From Pararhizobium sp. IMCC21322 (GTDB lineage Bacteria; Pseudomonadota; Alphaproteobacteria; Rhizobiales; GCA-2746425), in contig NZ_CP132335.1 of the NCBI RefSeq assembly GCF_030758295.1, positions 5,167,501-5,231,500 on the forward strand: 64,000 nt of DNA, written 5' to 3'. The first letter of the stretch is position 1, and each line of letters starts with the position of its first letter. Of the stretch, positions 35,803 through 44,294 are shown in pieces. The notes under the pieces are model-generated. The model searched no databases, was not told the origin of the DNA, and was given only the letters and a program-made list of their open reading frames with translations. The position numbers and the translations under genes are program-made.

Positions 35803-36465
35803 ATGTTTGACTATAATTTCCATTGGCGGCCTGTTTTCAGAAGCATTCCCGATCTTCTTGAAGCGGCAACCGTCACCCTGCAGGTGGCGGTGATCTCAAT
35901 GGTGATCGGCATACTTATTGGCCTGGTCCTTGCGTTGACCCGTATGCACCTGAGCGGACCTGCAAGATGGATCGCCTCAACCTGGGTTGAAGTAGCGCGC
36001 AATACGCCCGCTTTGTTTCAACTGTTTTTCTTCGGATTCGGGCTCGGTGCTGTGGGTGTGCATTTGTCGCCTTACGTCATAGTCGTCGCTGCCCTCAGCT
36101 TTAATTGCGCTGGTTATCTGGCGGAGAATTTTCGTGGTGGATTCCAGGCGATCCCGGAAACACAGATTCGCGCTGCGCGCTCTCTCGGCATGACAGCCTG
36201 GCAAAGTTATACGAGGATCATTATCCCGCAGGTGTTTCGCATCGTATATCATCCGATAACCAATCAGATGGTTTGGGCGGTGCTGATGTCATCGCTTGGC
36301 ATGTTGGTGGGGTTTCGGGAGCTGTCTGGCGAGACGCAGGCGCTTGCCAGCCGCACCTATCGTATTTTTGAGTATTTCGCCGTCACAGCCGTGATCTATT
36401 ATATGGTTGTGAAAATCATACTGCTTGCGTCGCGCCTGCTGGCCACGCGCCTTTTCAGGTATTGA
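35803..36465 (+). CDS. Amino-acid ABC transporter permease 1
   Basis: A polar-amino-acid (HisM/GlnP-type) inner-membrane permease of 220 residues with about five membrane helices. The cytoplasmic EAA loop that docks the ATPase is visible as ENFRGGFQAIPETQIRAARSLGMTAWQSYTRIIIPQ. It lies 56 bases after the binding-protein gene and 10 bases before the second permease. The two permeases would form a heterodimeric channel. Confidence 0.93.
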   Translation: MFDYNFHWRPVFRSIPDLLEAATVTLQVAVISMVIGILIGLVLALTRMHLSGPARWIASTWVEVARNTPALFQLFFFGFGLGAVGVHLSPYVIVVAALSFNCAGYLAENFRGGFQAIPETQIRAARSLGMTAWQSYTRIIIPQVFRIVYHPITNQMVWAVLMSSLGMLVGFRELSGETQALASRTYRIFEYFAVTAVIYYMVVKIILLASRLLATRLFRY

Positions 36466-36475
36466 GGGGCACCAG

Positions 36476-37138
36476 ATGGAACCGACAATAAGTTTTTTTT
36501 CGGGCTTTCAGCTTTCCGATCTCTGGTACCTTGCCGAGGCTGCCTGGCGCACCTTGTTGATTTCTGCCTGCTCAATAGCCATCGGCACCATACTTGGGAT
36601 CATATTTGGCTGGATGCTTTATGAAGGCAAGCTGGCTGCCACGTTGACGCTGAACCCGATCCTGGACATCTTTCGTTCAGTCCCTCTGATTATTCAGCTT
36701 GTTCTGTTCTATAATTTCGCGCCAATTATCGGGTTGAATCTTGATCCCTTCTTGTCCGGTGTCGTAATCCTGTCGATCTATTGCGCATCACTGGTGGCAA
36801 ACGTTGCACGCGGTGGAATGGAAGCGGTTGGCAAACCGATGCGCCGCGCATCGCGTTCGCTTGGGATGAATTACTGGCAGGATTTGCGCCATGTTGTTTT
36901 GCCAATCGGTGGGCCAGCGGTGTTTCCTTCCTGGGTAGGCGTAGCACTTGGTGTGATGAAAGACAGCGCTCTGGTGTCGGTCCTGGGCTACATCGAATTA
37001 CTCAAGGCCAGTCAGATCCTCGTCACGCGCACACAAGAGCCTTTATTGATCCTGACAATTGCCGGCGCTTTCTACTTTGCACTTTCCTATCCAATCTCGC
37101 GTTATGCCGCAGCGCTTGAGCAACGGTGGTCCACATGA
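36476..37138 (+). CDS. Amino-acid ABC transporter permease 2
   Basis: The second HisM/GlnP-type permease, 220 residues. The EAA loop reads ARGGMEAVGKPMRRASRSLGMNYWQDLRHVVLPIG. The ATG at 36476 has GAGGGG seven bases upstream and is preferred over a frame open to 36425 that overlaps permease 1. Its stop overlaps the ATPase start (ATGA at 37135-37138), implying translational coupling. Confidence 0.93.
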   Translation: MEPTISFFSGFQLSDLWYLAEAAWRTLLISACSIAIGTILGIIFGWMLYEGKLAATLTLNPILDIFRSVPLIIQLVLFYNFAPIIGLNLDPFLSGVVILSIYCASLVANVARGGMEAVGKPMRRASRSLGMNYWQDLRHVVLPIGGPAVFPSWVGVALGVMKDSALVSVLGYIELLKASQILVTRTQEPLLILTIAGAFYFALSYPISRYAAALEQRWST

Positions 37139-37857
37139 TCGAAATCCGTGGGGTAGAAAAGTTCTTCGGAGCCTTACAGGTTCTTAAGGGGATCGATTTG
37201 GATGTGCGAAAGGGCGAGGTCCTGTCGATCATCGGGGCGTCAGGTTCTGGAAAATCGACGCTGCTTTATTGCATCAATGGACTTGAACCGATCCAAAAGG
37301 GCTCCATCAAGGTCGATGGCACCGATGTGCACGCCAAGAGTACAAATATAAACCACCTGCGCCAGAAGATGGGCATGGTTTTTCAGCAATGGAACTCTTT
37401 CCCGCATCTGACCGCCCTGGAAAACGTGGCGCTTGCGCCCAAAATCGTGAAGGGAATGTCGAAAGCCCAAGCGCGTGACATTGCCGCCAAACAATTGGAG
37501 CATGTGGGCTTGGGCGATAAGTTGGATGTCTACCCCAGCGCGCTTTCTGGGGGCCAGCAACAGCGGCTTGCCATCGCGCGCGCGCTGGCGATGGAACCGA
37601 CTTATATGCTGTTTGACGAAGCAACCTCGGCGCTGGACCCTGAATTGGTTGGCGAGGTGCTGGATGCCATGCGACTGCTGGCGCAAGAGGGAATGACGAT
37701 GATCTGCGTAACCCATGAAATGGGCTTTGCGCGCGATGTATCTGATCGGGTCGCCTTTGTGCATGAAGGTATTATCGAAGAAATCGACACCCCCGCCGAA
37801 ATTTTTGGCACGCCTAAATCCGATCTTCTCAAAAAATTCCTTTCGAATATCCGATGA
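37135..37857 (+). CDS. Amino-acid ABC transporter ATP-binding protein
   Basis: The ATPase subunit of the importer, 240 residues. Motifs: Walker A GASGSGKST, Q-loop around MVFQQWNSFPHLT, signature LSGGQQQRLAIARAL, Walker B YMLFDEATSALDPE and the switch His in CVTHEMGFA. The start is the ATG at 37135 overlapping the permease 2 stop; a GTG at 37126 would add three residues. It completes the importer operon and is followed 85 bases later by the DapA-like gene. Confidence 0.95.
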   Translation: MIEIRGVEKFFGALQVLKGIDLDVRKGEVLSIIGASGSGKSTLLYCINGLEPIQKGSIKVDGTDVHAKSTNINHLRQKMGMVFQQWNSFPHLTALENVALAPKIVKGMSKAQARDIAAKQLEHVGLGDKLDVYPSALSGGQQQRLAIARALAMEPTYMLFDEATSALDPELVGEVLDAMRLLAQEGMTMICVTHEMGFARDVSDRVAFVHEGIIEEIDTPAEIFGTPKSDLLKKFLSNIR

Positions 37858-37942
37858 TTTTTGGAAACCCACACAGACATCGCGGTCTAAGCTCCGATCC
37901 GCGCCCCGATCCACGATGTGAATTAACTCAAGGAACATAGTA

Positions 37943-38902
37943 ATGACTGTAGATGCATTCGCAGGCTGCATGCCTGCCCTCATGACCCCCTGCACTGCAG
38001 ACAGAAGTCCCGACTTCGATGGTTTGACCAAGACAGGCCAAGCACTGATCGAGGCGGGCATGTCTGCGGTGATTTATGCTGGCTCCATGGGCGACTGGCC
38101 GCTTCTGACTGACGCCGAGCGGATGCAAGGGGTCGATCGACTGGTAAAGGCCGGTGTGCCCGTTGTTGTTGGCACGGGCGCCGTCAATACGAAAGCCGCA
38201 GTGGCGCATGCCGCGCATGCCGCCGAAGTTGGCGCGCGCGGGCTGATGGTTATTCCGCGCGTGCTGTCGCGCGGATCTTCTGCGGCCGCACAGCGCGCGC
38301 ATTTCAAAGCGATCCTTGAGGCGGCCCCGGATCTTCCCAGCGTCATCTACAATAGTCCATATTACGGCTTTGCAACGAAGGCCGATCTGTTTTTTGACTT
38401 GCGCAAAGACCATCCAAATCTGGTGGGCTTCAAAGAATTCGGCGGCAAAGCGGATTTGCGATATGCCGCCGAGAACATCACATCACGGGATTCAAATGTA
38501 ACGTTGATGGTTGGCGTGGATACCGCCGTATTCCACGGGTACGTCAATTGCGGGGCGACGGGGGCGATTACAGGAATTGGCAACGCGTTACCCAAACAAA
38601 TCTTGCTTCTGTGCGCGCTGTGCCAAAAAGCGGCTGCAGGGCACGTGGAAGCCCGCATACGGGCGATGGAGCTGGAAGAAGCCTTGGGTGTTCTGTCCAG
38701 TTTCGATGAAGGGCCGGATCTTGTTCTGTTCTACAAACACCTGATGGTCTTGAACGGCCACGACGAGTATCGCCTACACTTCAATGAAACAGATGCGCTT
38801 TCGGACGCGCAGCGCAACTATATTGAGCAGCAATACGCCCTGTTTAACACCTGGTACGCCGCGTGGTCTGCGCAAGGTGGTATCATCGCGAAATGCTCCT
38901 GA
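37943..38902 (+). CDS. DapA-superfamily lyase/deaminase
   Basis: A 319-residue (beta/alpha)8-barrel enzyme of the dihydrodipicolinate synthase/N-acetylneuraminate lyase superfamily. The Schiff-base lysine is K164 in LVGFKEFGG and the catalytic tyrosine Y136 in VIYNSPYYG. The usual GSTGE loop reads GSMGDW, so it is not the lysine-pathway DapA. Linked to hydroxyproline genes, a candidate role is 1-pyrroline-4-hydroxy-2-carboxylate deaminase, which yields 2-oxoglutarate semialdehyde in trans-4-hydroxyproline breakdown. That assignment is from context. AAGGA lies nine bases before the ATG. Confidence 0.85.
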   Translation: MTVDAFAGCMPALMTPCTADRSPDFDGLTKTGQALIEAGMSAVIYAGSMGDWPLLTDAERMQGVDRLVKAGVPVVVGTGAVNTKAAVAHAAHAAEVGARGLMVIPRVLSRGSSAAAQRAHFKAILEAAPDLPSVIYNSPYYGFATKADLFFDLRKDHPNLVGFKEFGGKADLRYAAENITSRDSNVTLMVGVDTAVFHGYVNCGATGAITGIGNALPKQILLLCALCQKAAAGHVEARIRAMELEEALGVLSSFDEGPDLVLFYKHLMVLNGHDEYRLHFNETDALSDAQRNYIEQQYALFNTWYAAWSAQGGIIAKCS

Positions 38903-38951
38903 TCTCGGGCCAGAACGTTTGATCAGACAGAAGGCTGGGTCGGGGTGAAAC

Positions 38952-39977
38952 ATGCGTAGCTCTAAGACAATTCATGTAATTTCCGCCCATGCGGAAGGCG
39001 AGGTCGGCGATGTCATTGTCGGCGGCGTGTCCCCGCCATCCGGCGACACGATCTGGGATCAACGCAGCTTCATTGCGTCAGACCAGAGCCTTAGGAATTT
39101 CGTATTGAATGAACCACGAGGGGGCGTGTTTCGGCACGTCAACTTGCTGGTTCCGCCAAAGCACCCCGATGCCGACGCCGCCTTCATCATCATGGAGCCA
39201 GAAGACAATCCGCCGATGTCCGGGTCAAATTCGATTTGCGTTTCAACTGTATTGCTGGATAGCGGAATTATCCCGATGCAGGAACCTGTGACGGAGATGG
39301 TCCTGGAAGCGCCCGGCGGTCTGGTGCGGGTCAGGGCCGACTGCAGTAATGGTAAGGCGACGCGCATAACGGTTCAGAATGTGGCCAGTTTTGCGGATAA
39401 AATTGCAGTGCCGCTGGAAGTGGAAGGGATCGGAACTCTAACGGTTGATACGGCCTATGGTGGCGACAGCTTTGTTGTCGTCGATGCCGAAAGCCTGAAC
39501 TTTGAAATCGTTGAAAGCGAAGCTGCAGACATTGCCCGCCTCGGCGTCAGGATCACCGATGCTGCGAACCAGCAATTGGGGTTTACGCACCCCGAGAACC
39601 CCGACTGGAATCATATCTCATTCTGCGCTTTTTGTGGCCCATTGGAGTCCGTGCCGACAGGTGTAGCCAGCCGATCTGCTGTCGCAATCAAGCCCGGCAA
39701 GGTGGATAGATCGCCGACCGGAACCGCAGTTTCGGCACGGATGGCATTGATGGCAAGCAAGGGCCAAATGACCATCGGTGAGGAATTTGTGGCGACCTCA
39801 ATCATCGGTTCTACTTTCACGGGGAAAATAGAAGCTGCCACAAGCGTCGGCGACCGGGCAGCAATTATCCCGCAGATCAGCGGACGCGGCTGGATCACAG
39901 GCATCCACCAACACATGCTGGATCCAGACGATCCATGGCCTCAGGGCTACAAGCTTAGCGATACATGGGGGGCATAA
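38952..39977 (+). CDS. Proline racemase superfamily protein with Ser/Thr active-site pair
   Basis: A 341-residue member of the proline racemase/hydroxyproline epimerase superfamily. The first catalytic-Cys block, usually MCGH, reads MSGSNSI (S90, S92). The second block, DRSP(C)GTG in racemases, reads [10 protein letters not shown] (T256). Thr at the second place is known from trans-3-hydroxy-L-proline dehydratases, but those keep Cys at the first. With neither Cys present, racemisation by the two-base thiol mechanism is unlikely. The protein may be a dehydratase or act on another substrate. It ends the operon that begins with the ABC importer, 49 bases after the DapA-like gene. Confidence 0.88.
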   Translation: MRSSKTIHVISAHAEGEVGDVIVGGVSPPSGDTIWDQRSFIASDQSLRNFVLNEPRGGVFRHVNLLVPPKHPDADAAFIIMEPEDNPPMSGSNSICVSTVLLDSGIIPMQEPVTEMVLEAPGGLVRVRADCSNGKATRITVQNVASFADKIAVPLEVEGIGTLTVDTAYGGDSFVVVDAESLNFEIVESEAADIARLGVRITDAANQQLGFTHPENPDWNHISFCAFCGPLESVPTGVASRSAVAIKPGKVDRSPTGTAVSARMALMASKGQMTIGEEFVATSIIGSTFTGKIEAATSVGDRAAIIPQISGRGWITGIHQHMLDPDDPWPQGYKLSDTWGA

Positions 39978-40066
39978 CATCGTTGTTACCGATTGATCGC
40001 GATACGTTTGTCAGTAAGCAGTTTCAGTGAAGTAGCGGTGGCGGAACCTGCATCAGGCGAGGGCCG

Positions 40067-40678
40067 CTAAACAATGTTCCAGAACACATAGCCAAACCAG
40101 GCGTAGAACAACACCCAGATAAACAGGGTCAACCGCATCAGGCCGACACGGCGGAGCCTGGTGTAAAGAAAACTGCGCAATAGGCCCGACAGGACCAGTA
40201 CCACCACAATTCTTGAAAAGCGGGCAATGGTCGCCGGTTCCAGAAACGCCAGCAATGGCGCAATGCCGGCTTCAAAGGCGGTTGCAGAAAATATTTTGAA
40301 CGGAACCCCGGTAAAGCCGCCAAACAGCAACGCGCCCATAGGTTCCGCTGCCATATCAGTGGACGCATAGCGCAACAATTCCTCGGTAATACCGGGAACT
40401 GTCAGAATGAAGGACCGGACAAACTCCGGGTTCACCTGCGACAATTTATAAAGAACAATGCCGCCCAGCATTGTGCCGATCAAAGCCGTAAAGGCAGGGA
40501 CCATGGCCTTCAGCACGCCGAAGCGCATCACAGCCAGGCTGATCAGCACATCCACCATGATGAAAAACCAGAGAGCTTCCGCAAATCCCCAGATGAAGCC
40601 CACGAGTGACCACACCAGCAGCCAGCTCCAGGTCAGGGCATTCCTGGGAGACATGGGACCGAGCAGCAGCCCAACCAT
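40067..40678 (-). CDS. Uncharacterised multi-pass membrane protein
   Basis: A 203-residue hydrophobic protein with about five predicted membrane helices (for example near 14-34, 58-80 and 178-200). Segments such as LLFGGFTGVPFKIFSATAFEAGI vaguely recall DedA/VTT-domain proteins, but I do not recognise the family firmly. It lies 15 bases downstream of sdhB on the same strand and may be part of the sdh transcript. Its 3' end carries the right copy of the 30-bp repeat that borders the catabolic island; a homologous C-terminal remnant lies at the other border. Confidence 0.8.
   Translation of the reverse strand: MVGLLLGPMSPRNALTWSWLLVWSLVGFIWGFAEALWFFIMVDVLISLAVMRFGVLKAMVPAFTALIGTMLGGIVLYKLSQVNPEFVRSFILTVPGITEELLRYASTDMAAEPMGALLFGGFTGVPFKIFSATAFEAGIAPLLAFLEPATIARFSRIVVVLVLSGLLRSFLYTRLRRVGLMRLTLFIWVLFYAWFGYVFWNIV
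40118..40147 (+). repeat. 30-bp direct repeat, right copy
   Basis: Identical to 32199-32228. Here the repeat is inside the coding sequence of the membrane-protein gene, spanning codons for RRVGLMRLTLFI. The gene remains intact through it. Confidence 0.9.
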
Positions 40679-40693
40679 GACAAGACCTACCCT

Positions 40694-41470
40694 TTAGACG
40701 CGTCTTTCAACCATCATCTTCTTGATTTCTGCAATGGCCTTGGCCGGGTTGAGACCCTTCGGACATGCTTGCGCGCAATTCATGATGGTGTGACAGCGAT
40801 ACAGCCGGAACGGATCTTCCAGATCGTCAAGCCGTTCACCGGTCGCCTCATCCCGGCTGTCAATCAGCCAGCGATAGGATTGCAACAGAACTGCGGGGCC
40901 CAGATAGCGATCACCATTCCACCAATAGCTTGGGCAGGATGTTGAGCAACAGGCGCACAAAATACACTCATACAGCCCGTCCAGTTTTTCACGGTCCGCT
41001 TCGCTCTGCTTCCACTCCCGTTGCGGGCTTGGCGTTGTTGTTTTGAGCCACGGCTCAATCGAGCGATGCTGGGCATAGAAATTCGTCAGATCCGGCACCA
41101 GATCCTTGACCACCGGCAGATGCGGCAGGGGATAGATTTTAACATCCCCGTCAATCTCATCCATGCCCTTGGTGCAGGCCAGCGTATTGGTTCCATCGAT
41201 ATTCATGGCACAGGACCCGCAAATGCCCTCGCGGCAGGACCGTCGGAAGGTCAGGGTCGGATCAATATTACTCTTGATCCAGATCAGCGCATCCAGAACC
41301 ATCGGTCCGCAATCATCCAGATCCACATGATAAGTGTCGACCTGCGGATTGCCGTCCCCGTCAGGATTCCAGCGATAGATGCGAAATTCACGCAAATTGC
41401 TGCCAGATGGTTTTTCCCAGGCTTTACCCTGCTTCATCTGTGAATTTTTAGGCAGTGTCAGTTGAACCAT
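40694..41470 (-). CDS. sdhB: Succinate dehydrogenase iron-sulfur subunit
   Basis: The electron-transfer subunit of complex II, 258 residues. The [2Fe-2S] ligands lie in [21 protein letters not shown]. The [4Fe-4S] motif is [17 protein letters not shown] and the [3Fe-4S] motif [20 protein letters not shown]. All clusters are intact. It follows sdhA by 29 bases. Confidence 0.97.
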   Translation of the reverse strand: MVQLTLPKNSQMKQGKAWEKPSGSNLREFRIYRWNPDGDGNPQVDTYHVDLDDCGPMVLDALIWIKSNIDPTLTFRRSCREGICGSCAMNIDGTNTLACTKGMDEIDGDVKIYPLPHLPVVKDLVPDLTNFYAQHRSIEPWLKTTTPSPQREWKQSEADREKLDGLYECILCACCSTSCPSYWWNGDRYLGPAVLLQSYRWLIDSRDEATGERLDDLEDPFRLYRCHTIMNCAQACPKGLNPAKAIAEIKKMMVERRV

Positions 41471-41499
41471 GATTGAAAGGCTCTCTCAGCAAAAAGAAA

Positions 41500-43314
41500 T
41501 TAATAAACGCGGGTTTTGGGGGCGATCTTCTCCAACGGTATTTCGTTGGACAACGGGTCAGCATGAACCGGACGCGAATCCAGCGTTACTTTCCCCTCTT
41601 CAGACACCCAGGACAGCGAATGCTTGCGCCAGTTCTCATCATCCCGATCCGGGCAGTCCTCACGCGCATGAGCGCCGCGGCTTTCTGTCCGCGCTTCGGC
41701 GGAGTAAACTGTGGTGATGGCATTGGCCATCAGGTTTTCATACTCGATGGTTTCCACAAGATCCGTATTCCAGATCATGGACCGGTCGGTCACCTGAATG
41801 TCGTCTCGCGCATCCCAGATTTCCGACACGCGCTTACAGCCATTCTTCAAGGTTTCGCCGGTCCGGAACACGGCAGCATCCTCCTGCATGGCTTTCTGCA
41901 TTTTCAGGCGCAGATCAGCGGTGCGGGTGCTGCCATTGGCATTGCGCAATTTATCAAACCGCTGCAGAGCCTTGTCGACGGACGCCTGATTGAGGTTCTC
42001 ATTGCTGGATTTCGGGTCAACAATTTCACCGGCGCGAATAGAGGCCGCCCGCCCAAACACAACCAGATCGATCAGAGAATTGGACCCAAGACGATTGGCA
42101 CCATGCACAGAGGCACAGGCAGCTTCGCCAACGGCCATCAGCCCCGGCACCTTGGTGTCAGGATTGCCGTCTTTGAGGGTCATCACTTCACCCCAGTAAT
42201 TGGTCGGGATGCCACCCATGTTATAATGCACGGTCGGCAGAACCGGAATCGGCTCCTTGGTCAGATCAACACCGGCGAAAATCCGTGCTGATTCTGAAAT
42301 ACCCGGCAGACGCTCTGCCAAAGTTTCCGGCGGCAGATGATCCAGATGCAAATGGATGTGATCCTTGTCATTGCCTACGCCGCGCCCGTCGCGAATTTCC
42401 ATGGTCATGCAGCGGGACACAACATCACGCGAGGCCAGATCCTTATAGGTCGGCGCATAGCGCTCCATAAAGCGCTCACCTTCGGAGTTGGTCAGATAAC
42501 CACCCTCGCCCCGCGCGCCTTCGGTAATCAGGCAGCCCGCACCGTAAATACCGGTTGGATGGAACTGAACGAACTCCATATCCTGCAAAGGCAGTCCCGC
42601 ACGTGTGACCATCGCATTGCCATCGCCGGTACAGGTATGGGCGGATGTGGCAGAGAAATAGGCCCGGCCATAACCGCCGGTTGCCAACACCACCATTTTG
42701 GACTTGAAGGCATGCATCGTACCGTCATCCAGCTTCCAGGCAAGAATACCCTGACAGGTGCCTTCTTCCGACATGATCAGATCAATTGCCAGATATTCGA
42801 TAAAGAATTCGGCGTCATGTTTCAAAGACTGGCCATACAGCGTGTGCAGGATGGCATGGCCGGTGCGGTCTGCTGCGGCACAGGTGCGCTGCACAGGAGG
42901 GCCTTCACCATATTCCGTCGTGTGGCCGCCAAATGGACGCTGGTAAATTTCGCCTTCCTTGGTCCGCGAGAAGGGCACACCATAATGTTCCAGTTCATAA
43001 ACGGCCTTCGGCGCCTCACGCACCATGTATTCAATGGCATCATGATCGCCAAGCCAGTCTGACCCCTTGACCGTGTCATACATGTGCCACTGCCAGGAAT
43101 CCGGTCCCATATTGCTGAGGCTGGCCGCAATGCCACCCTGCGCTGCAACTGTGTGCGAGCGCGTGGGAAATACTTTTGTTATACAGGCGGTGCGCAGGCC
43201 TTGCTCCGCCATTCCCAATGTGGCGCGCAGACCAGATCCGCCAGCGCCAACAACAACGACATCGAATGTGTGTTCGGTAACGTCATAGGCCTTACCATTT
43301 GCAGCAGTCACCAC
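41500..43314 (-). CDS. sdhA: Succinate dehydrogenase flavoprotein subunit
   Basis: The catalytic subunit of complex II, 604 residues. The FAD-binding motif is [20 protein letters not shown]. The histidine that covalently binds FAD lies in [10 protein letters not shown]. The substrate and capping-domain motifs [21 protein letters not shown] and [15 protein letters not shown] are present. It lies between sdhD (three bases upstream) and sdhB. Confidence 0.97.
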   Translation of the reverse strand: MVTAANGKAYDVTEHTFDVVVVGAGGSGLRATLGMAEQGLRTACITKVFPTRSHTVAAQGGIAASLSNMGPDSWQWHMYDTVKGSDWLGDHDAIEYMVREAPKAVYELEHYGVPFSRTKEGEIYQRPFGGHTTEYGEGPPVQRTCAAADRTGHAILHTLYGQSLKHDAEFFIEYLAIDLIMSEEGTCQGILAWKLDDGTMHAFKSKMVVLATGGYGRAYFSATSAHTCTGDGNAMVTRAGLPLQDMEFVQFHPTGIYGAGCLITEGARGEGGYLTNSEGERFMERYAPTYKDLASRDVVSRCMTMEIRDGRGVGNDKDHIHLHLDHLPPETLAERLPGISESARIFAGVDLTKEPIPVLPTVHYNMGGIPTNYWGEVMTLKDGNPDTKVPGLMAVGEAACASVHGANRLGSNSLIDLVVFGRAASIRAGEIVDPKSSNENLNQASVDKALQRFDKLRNANGSTRTADLRLKMQKAMQEDAAVFRTGETLKNGCKRVSEIWDARDDIQVTDRSMIWNTDLVETIEYENLMANAITTVYSAEARTESRGAHAREDCPDRDDENWRKHSLSWVSEEGKVTLDSRPVHADPLSNEIPLEKIAPKTRVY

Positions 43315-43317
43315 GGA

Positions 43318-43698
43318 CTAACCTCCAAAGCTCAATTTCAGAATGGAAAACACCGACACAAGTGCGATTGCCGCCGTGAAGAAAGTGTTCCCGAGTACGA
43401 GCACAATTTTCATGCCCTCTGAGTGAATATAGTCCTCAATCACAACCTGCATACCCAAACGCATATGCCAAGTGACCGACAGAACCGCTGCGATCAGGAA
43501 AATTGCACCAAGCGGCGAACCTGCCGCTGCAACAAATTCCGCGTGGGTAGCGCCAGACAACATGATGACAAGAATCACAAAGCCGATAACCAGCGGCACA
43601 TTGGCAACGGCTGTCAGCCTTTGTTGCCAGAAATGCGATGTGCCATCCTTGGCTGATCCAAGATGGCGAATGGTTTTCAAAGGTGTCCGCATTGACAT
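43318..43698 (-). CDS. sdhD: Succinate dehydrogenase membrane anchor subunit
   Basis: The small hydrophobic anchor of complex II, 126 residues with three membrane helices. The heme/quinone region is WHMRLGMQVVIEDYIHSEGMK, where the His is a heme b ligand candidate. The N-terminal TSHFWQQRLTAVANVPL is typical of the alphaproteobacterial SdhD. It lies 12 bases after sdhC. Confidence 0.93.
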   Translation of the reverse strand: MSMRTPLKTIRHLGSAKDGTSHFWQQRLTAVANVPLVIGFVILVIMLSGATHAEFVAAAGSPLGAIFLIAAVLSVTWHMRLGMQVVIEDYIHSEGMKIVLVLGNTFFTAAIALVSVFSILKLSFGG

Positions 43699-43710
43699 GC
43701 TTATTTGCTC

Positions 43711-44127
43711 CTATCGCACCATATAGCCGATGATCCAGACAAGAACTGTCAGAATCACCGAGCCGGCGAGTGTGGCCTTCGCCATTGTCTCACGCACAAC
43801 TTCGCCGAAGCCATGGCCCGTGTCCCAGACAAAATGGCGCAGGCCGCCCAACATGTGATGCAGCAAGGCCCAGGTGAAGCCAAACAGGATCACCTGTCCG
43901 AACCAGGATCCGAAAAAGCCCTGAACCCAGTTGAAATAGTCAGGACCGCTTGCAGCCGCAAACAACCACCAGGCCAGCAAAAACATGCCGAAATACAGGC
44001 CAACGCCGGTAATGCGGTGGACGATGGACATCACCATCGTGAACAGTGGCCGGTAAACCTGAATATGCGGAGAAAGGGGTCGATCAGCGCCAATGCGCGG
44101 ATGAGGGGTCGGTGTCGTCTCAGACAT
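43711..44127 (-). CDS. sdhC: Succinate dehydrogenase cytochrome b556 subunit
   Basis: The large membrane anchor, 138 residues, three helices. The signature RPLSPHIQVYRPLFTMVMSIVHRITG carries the quinone-site Ser/Arg and HRITG motif; the heme-binding His is in HHMLGGLRHFVWDTGH. The start at 44127 (MSETTPTPHP) is preferred over a frame open to 44178. First gene of sdhCDAB. Confidence 0.95.
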   Translation of the reverse strand: MSETTPTPHPRIGADRPLSPHIQVYRPLFTMVMSIVHRITGVGLYFGMFLLAWWLFAAASGPDYFNWVQGFFGSWFGQVILFGFTWALLHHMLGGLRHFVWDTGHGFGEVVRETMAKATLAGSVILTVLVWIIGYMVR

Positions 44128-44223
44128 GAAATGCGCCTTTATTTGCAGCAAAGCCAATCGGCGAGACAGATTTTGCAAGGAGTCTGCCAGAAAATTAACC
44201 AGATATTGCCATCAAGTGCTCTG

Positions 44224-44252
44224 TTCTTAGAAAACTTAAGCAGCCACGTCAA
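44224..44252 (-). promoter_or_regulatory. Candidate sdh operon promoter
   Basis: On the minus strand TTGACG (44247-44252) is 17 bases from TAAGAA (44224-44229), about 95 bases upstream of sdhC. The -35 is a strong match, the -10 only fair. Confidence 0.35.
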
Positions 44253-44294
44253 AGTAACCTTTTGACCCATGGGCACTTTATCGCAAATGAAAGC

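Larger units (their letters stand above)
32184..40066. other. Candidate inserted catabolic island (hydroxyproline-type)
   Basis: A block of eight functional genes (aconitase X, GntR, SBP, two permeases, ATPase, DapA-like, proline-racemase-like) bounded by a 30-bp direct repeat. The right copy is in the 3' end of the intact membrane-protein gene; the left copy is in a remnant of a homologous 3' end. This arrangement is what remains when foreign DNA enters at a gene's 3' end and supplies a replacement end. No integrase or transposase gene is present in the window, so the mechanism is inferred from the repeats alone. Confidence 0.55.

Noticed and set aside
34087-37857. Possible opine or nopaline transport cluster
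   Set aside because: The importer architecture would fit, but no opine oxidase or dehydrogenase genes are present, and aconitase X plus the racemase-like protein fit hydroxyproline metabolism better.
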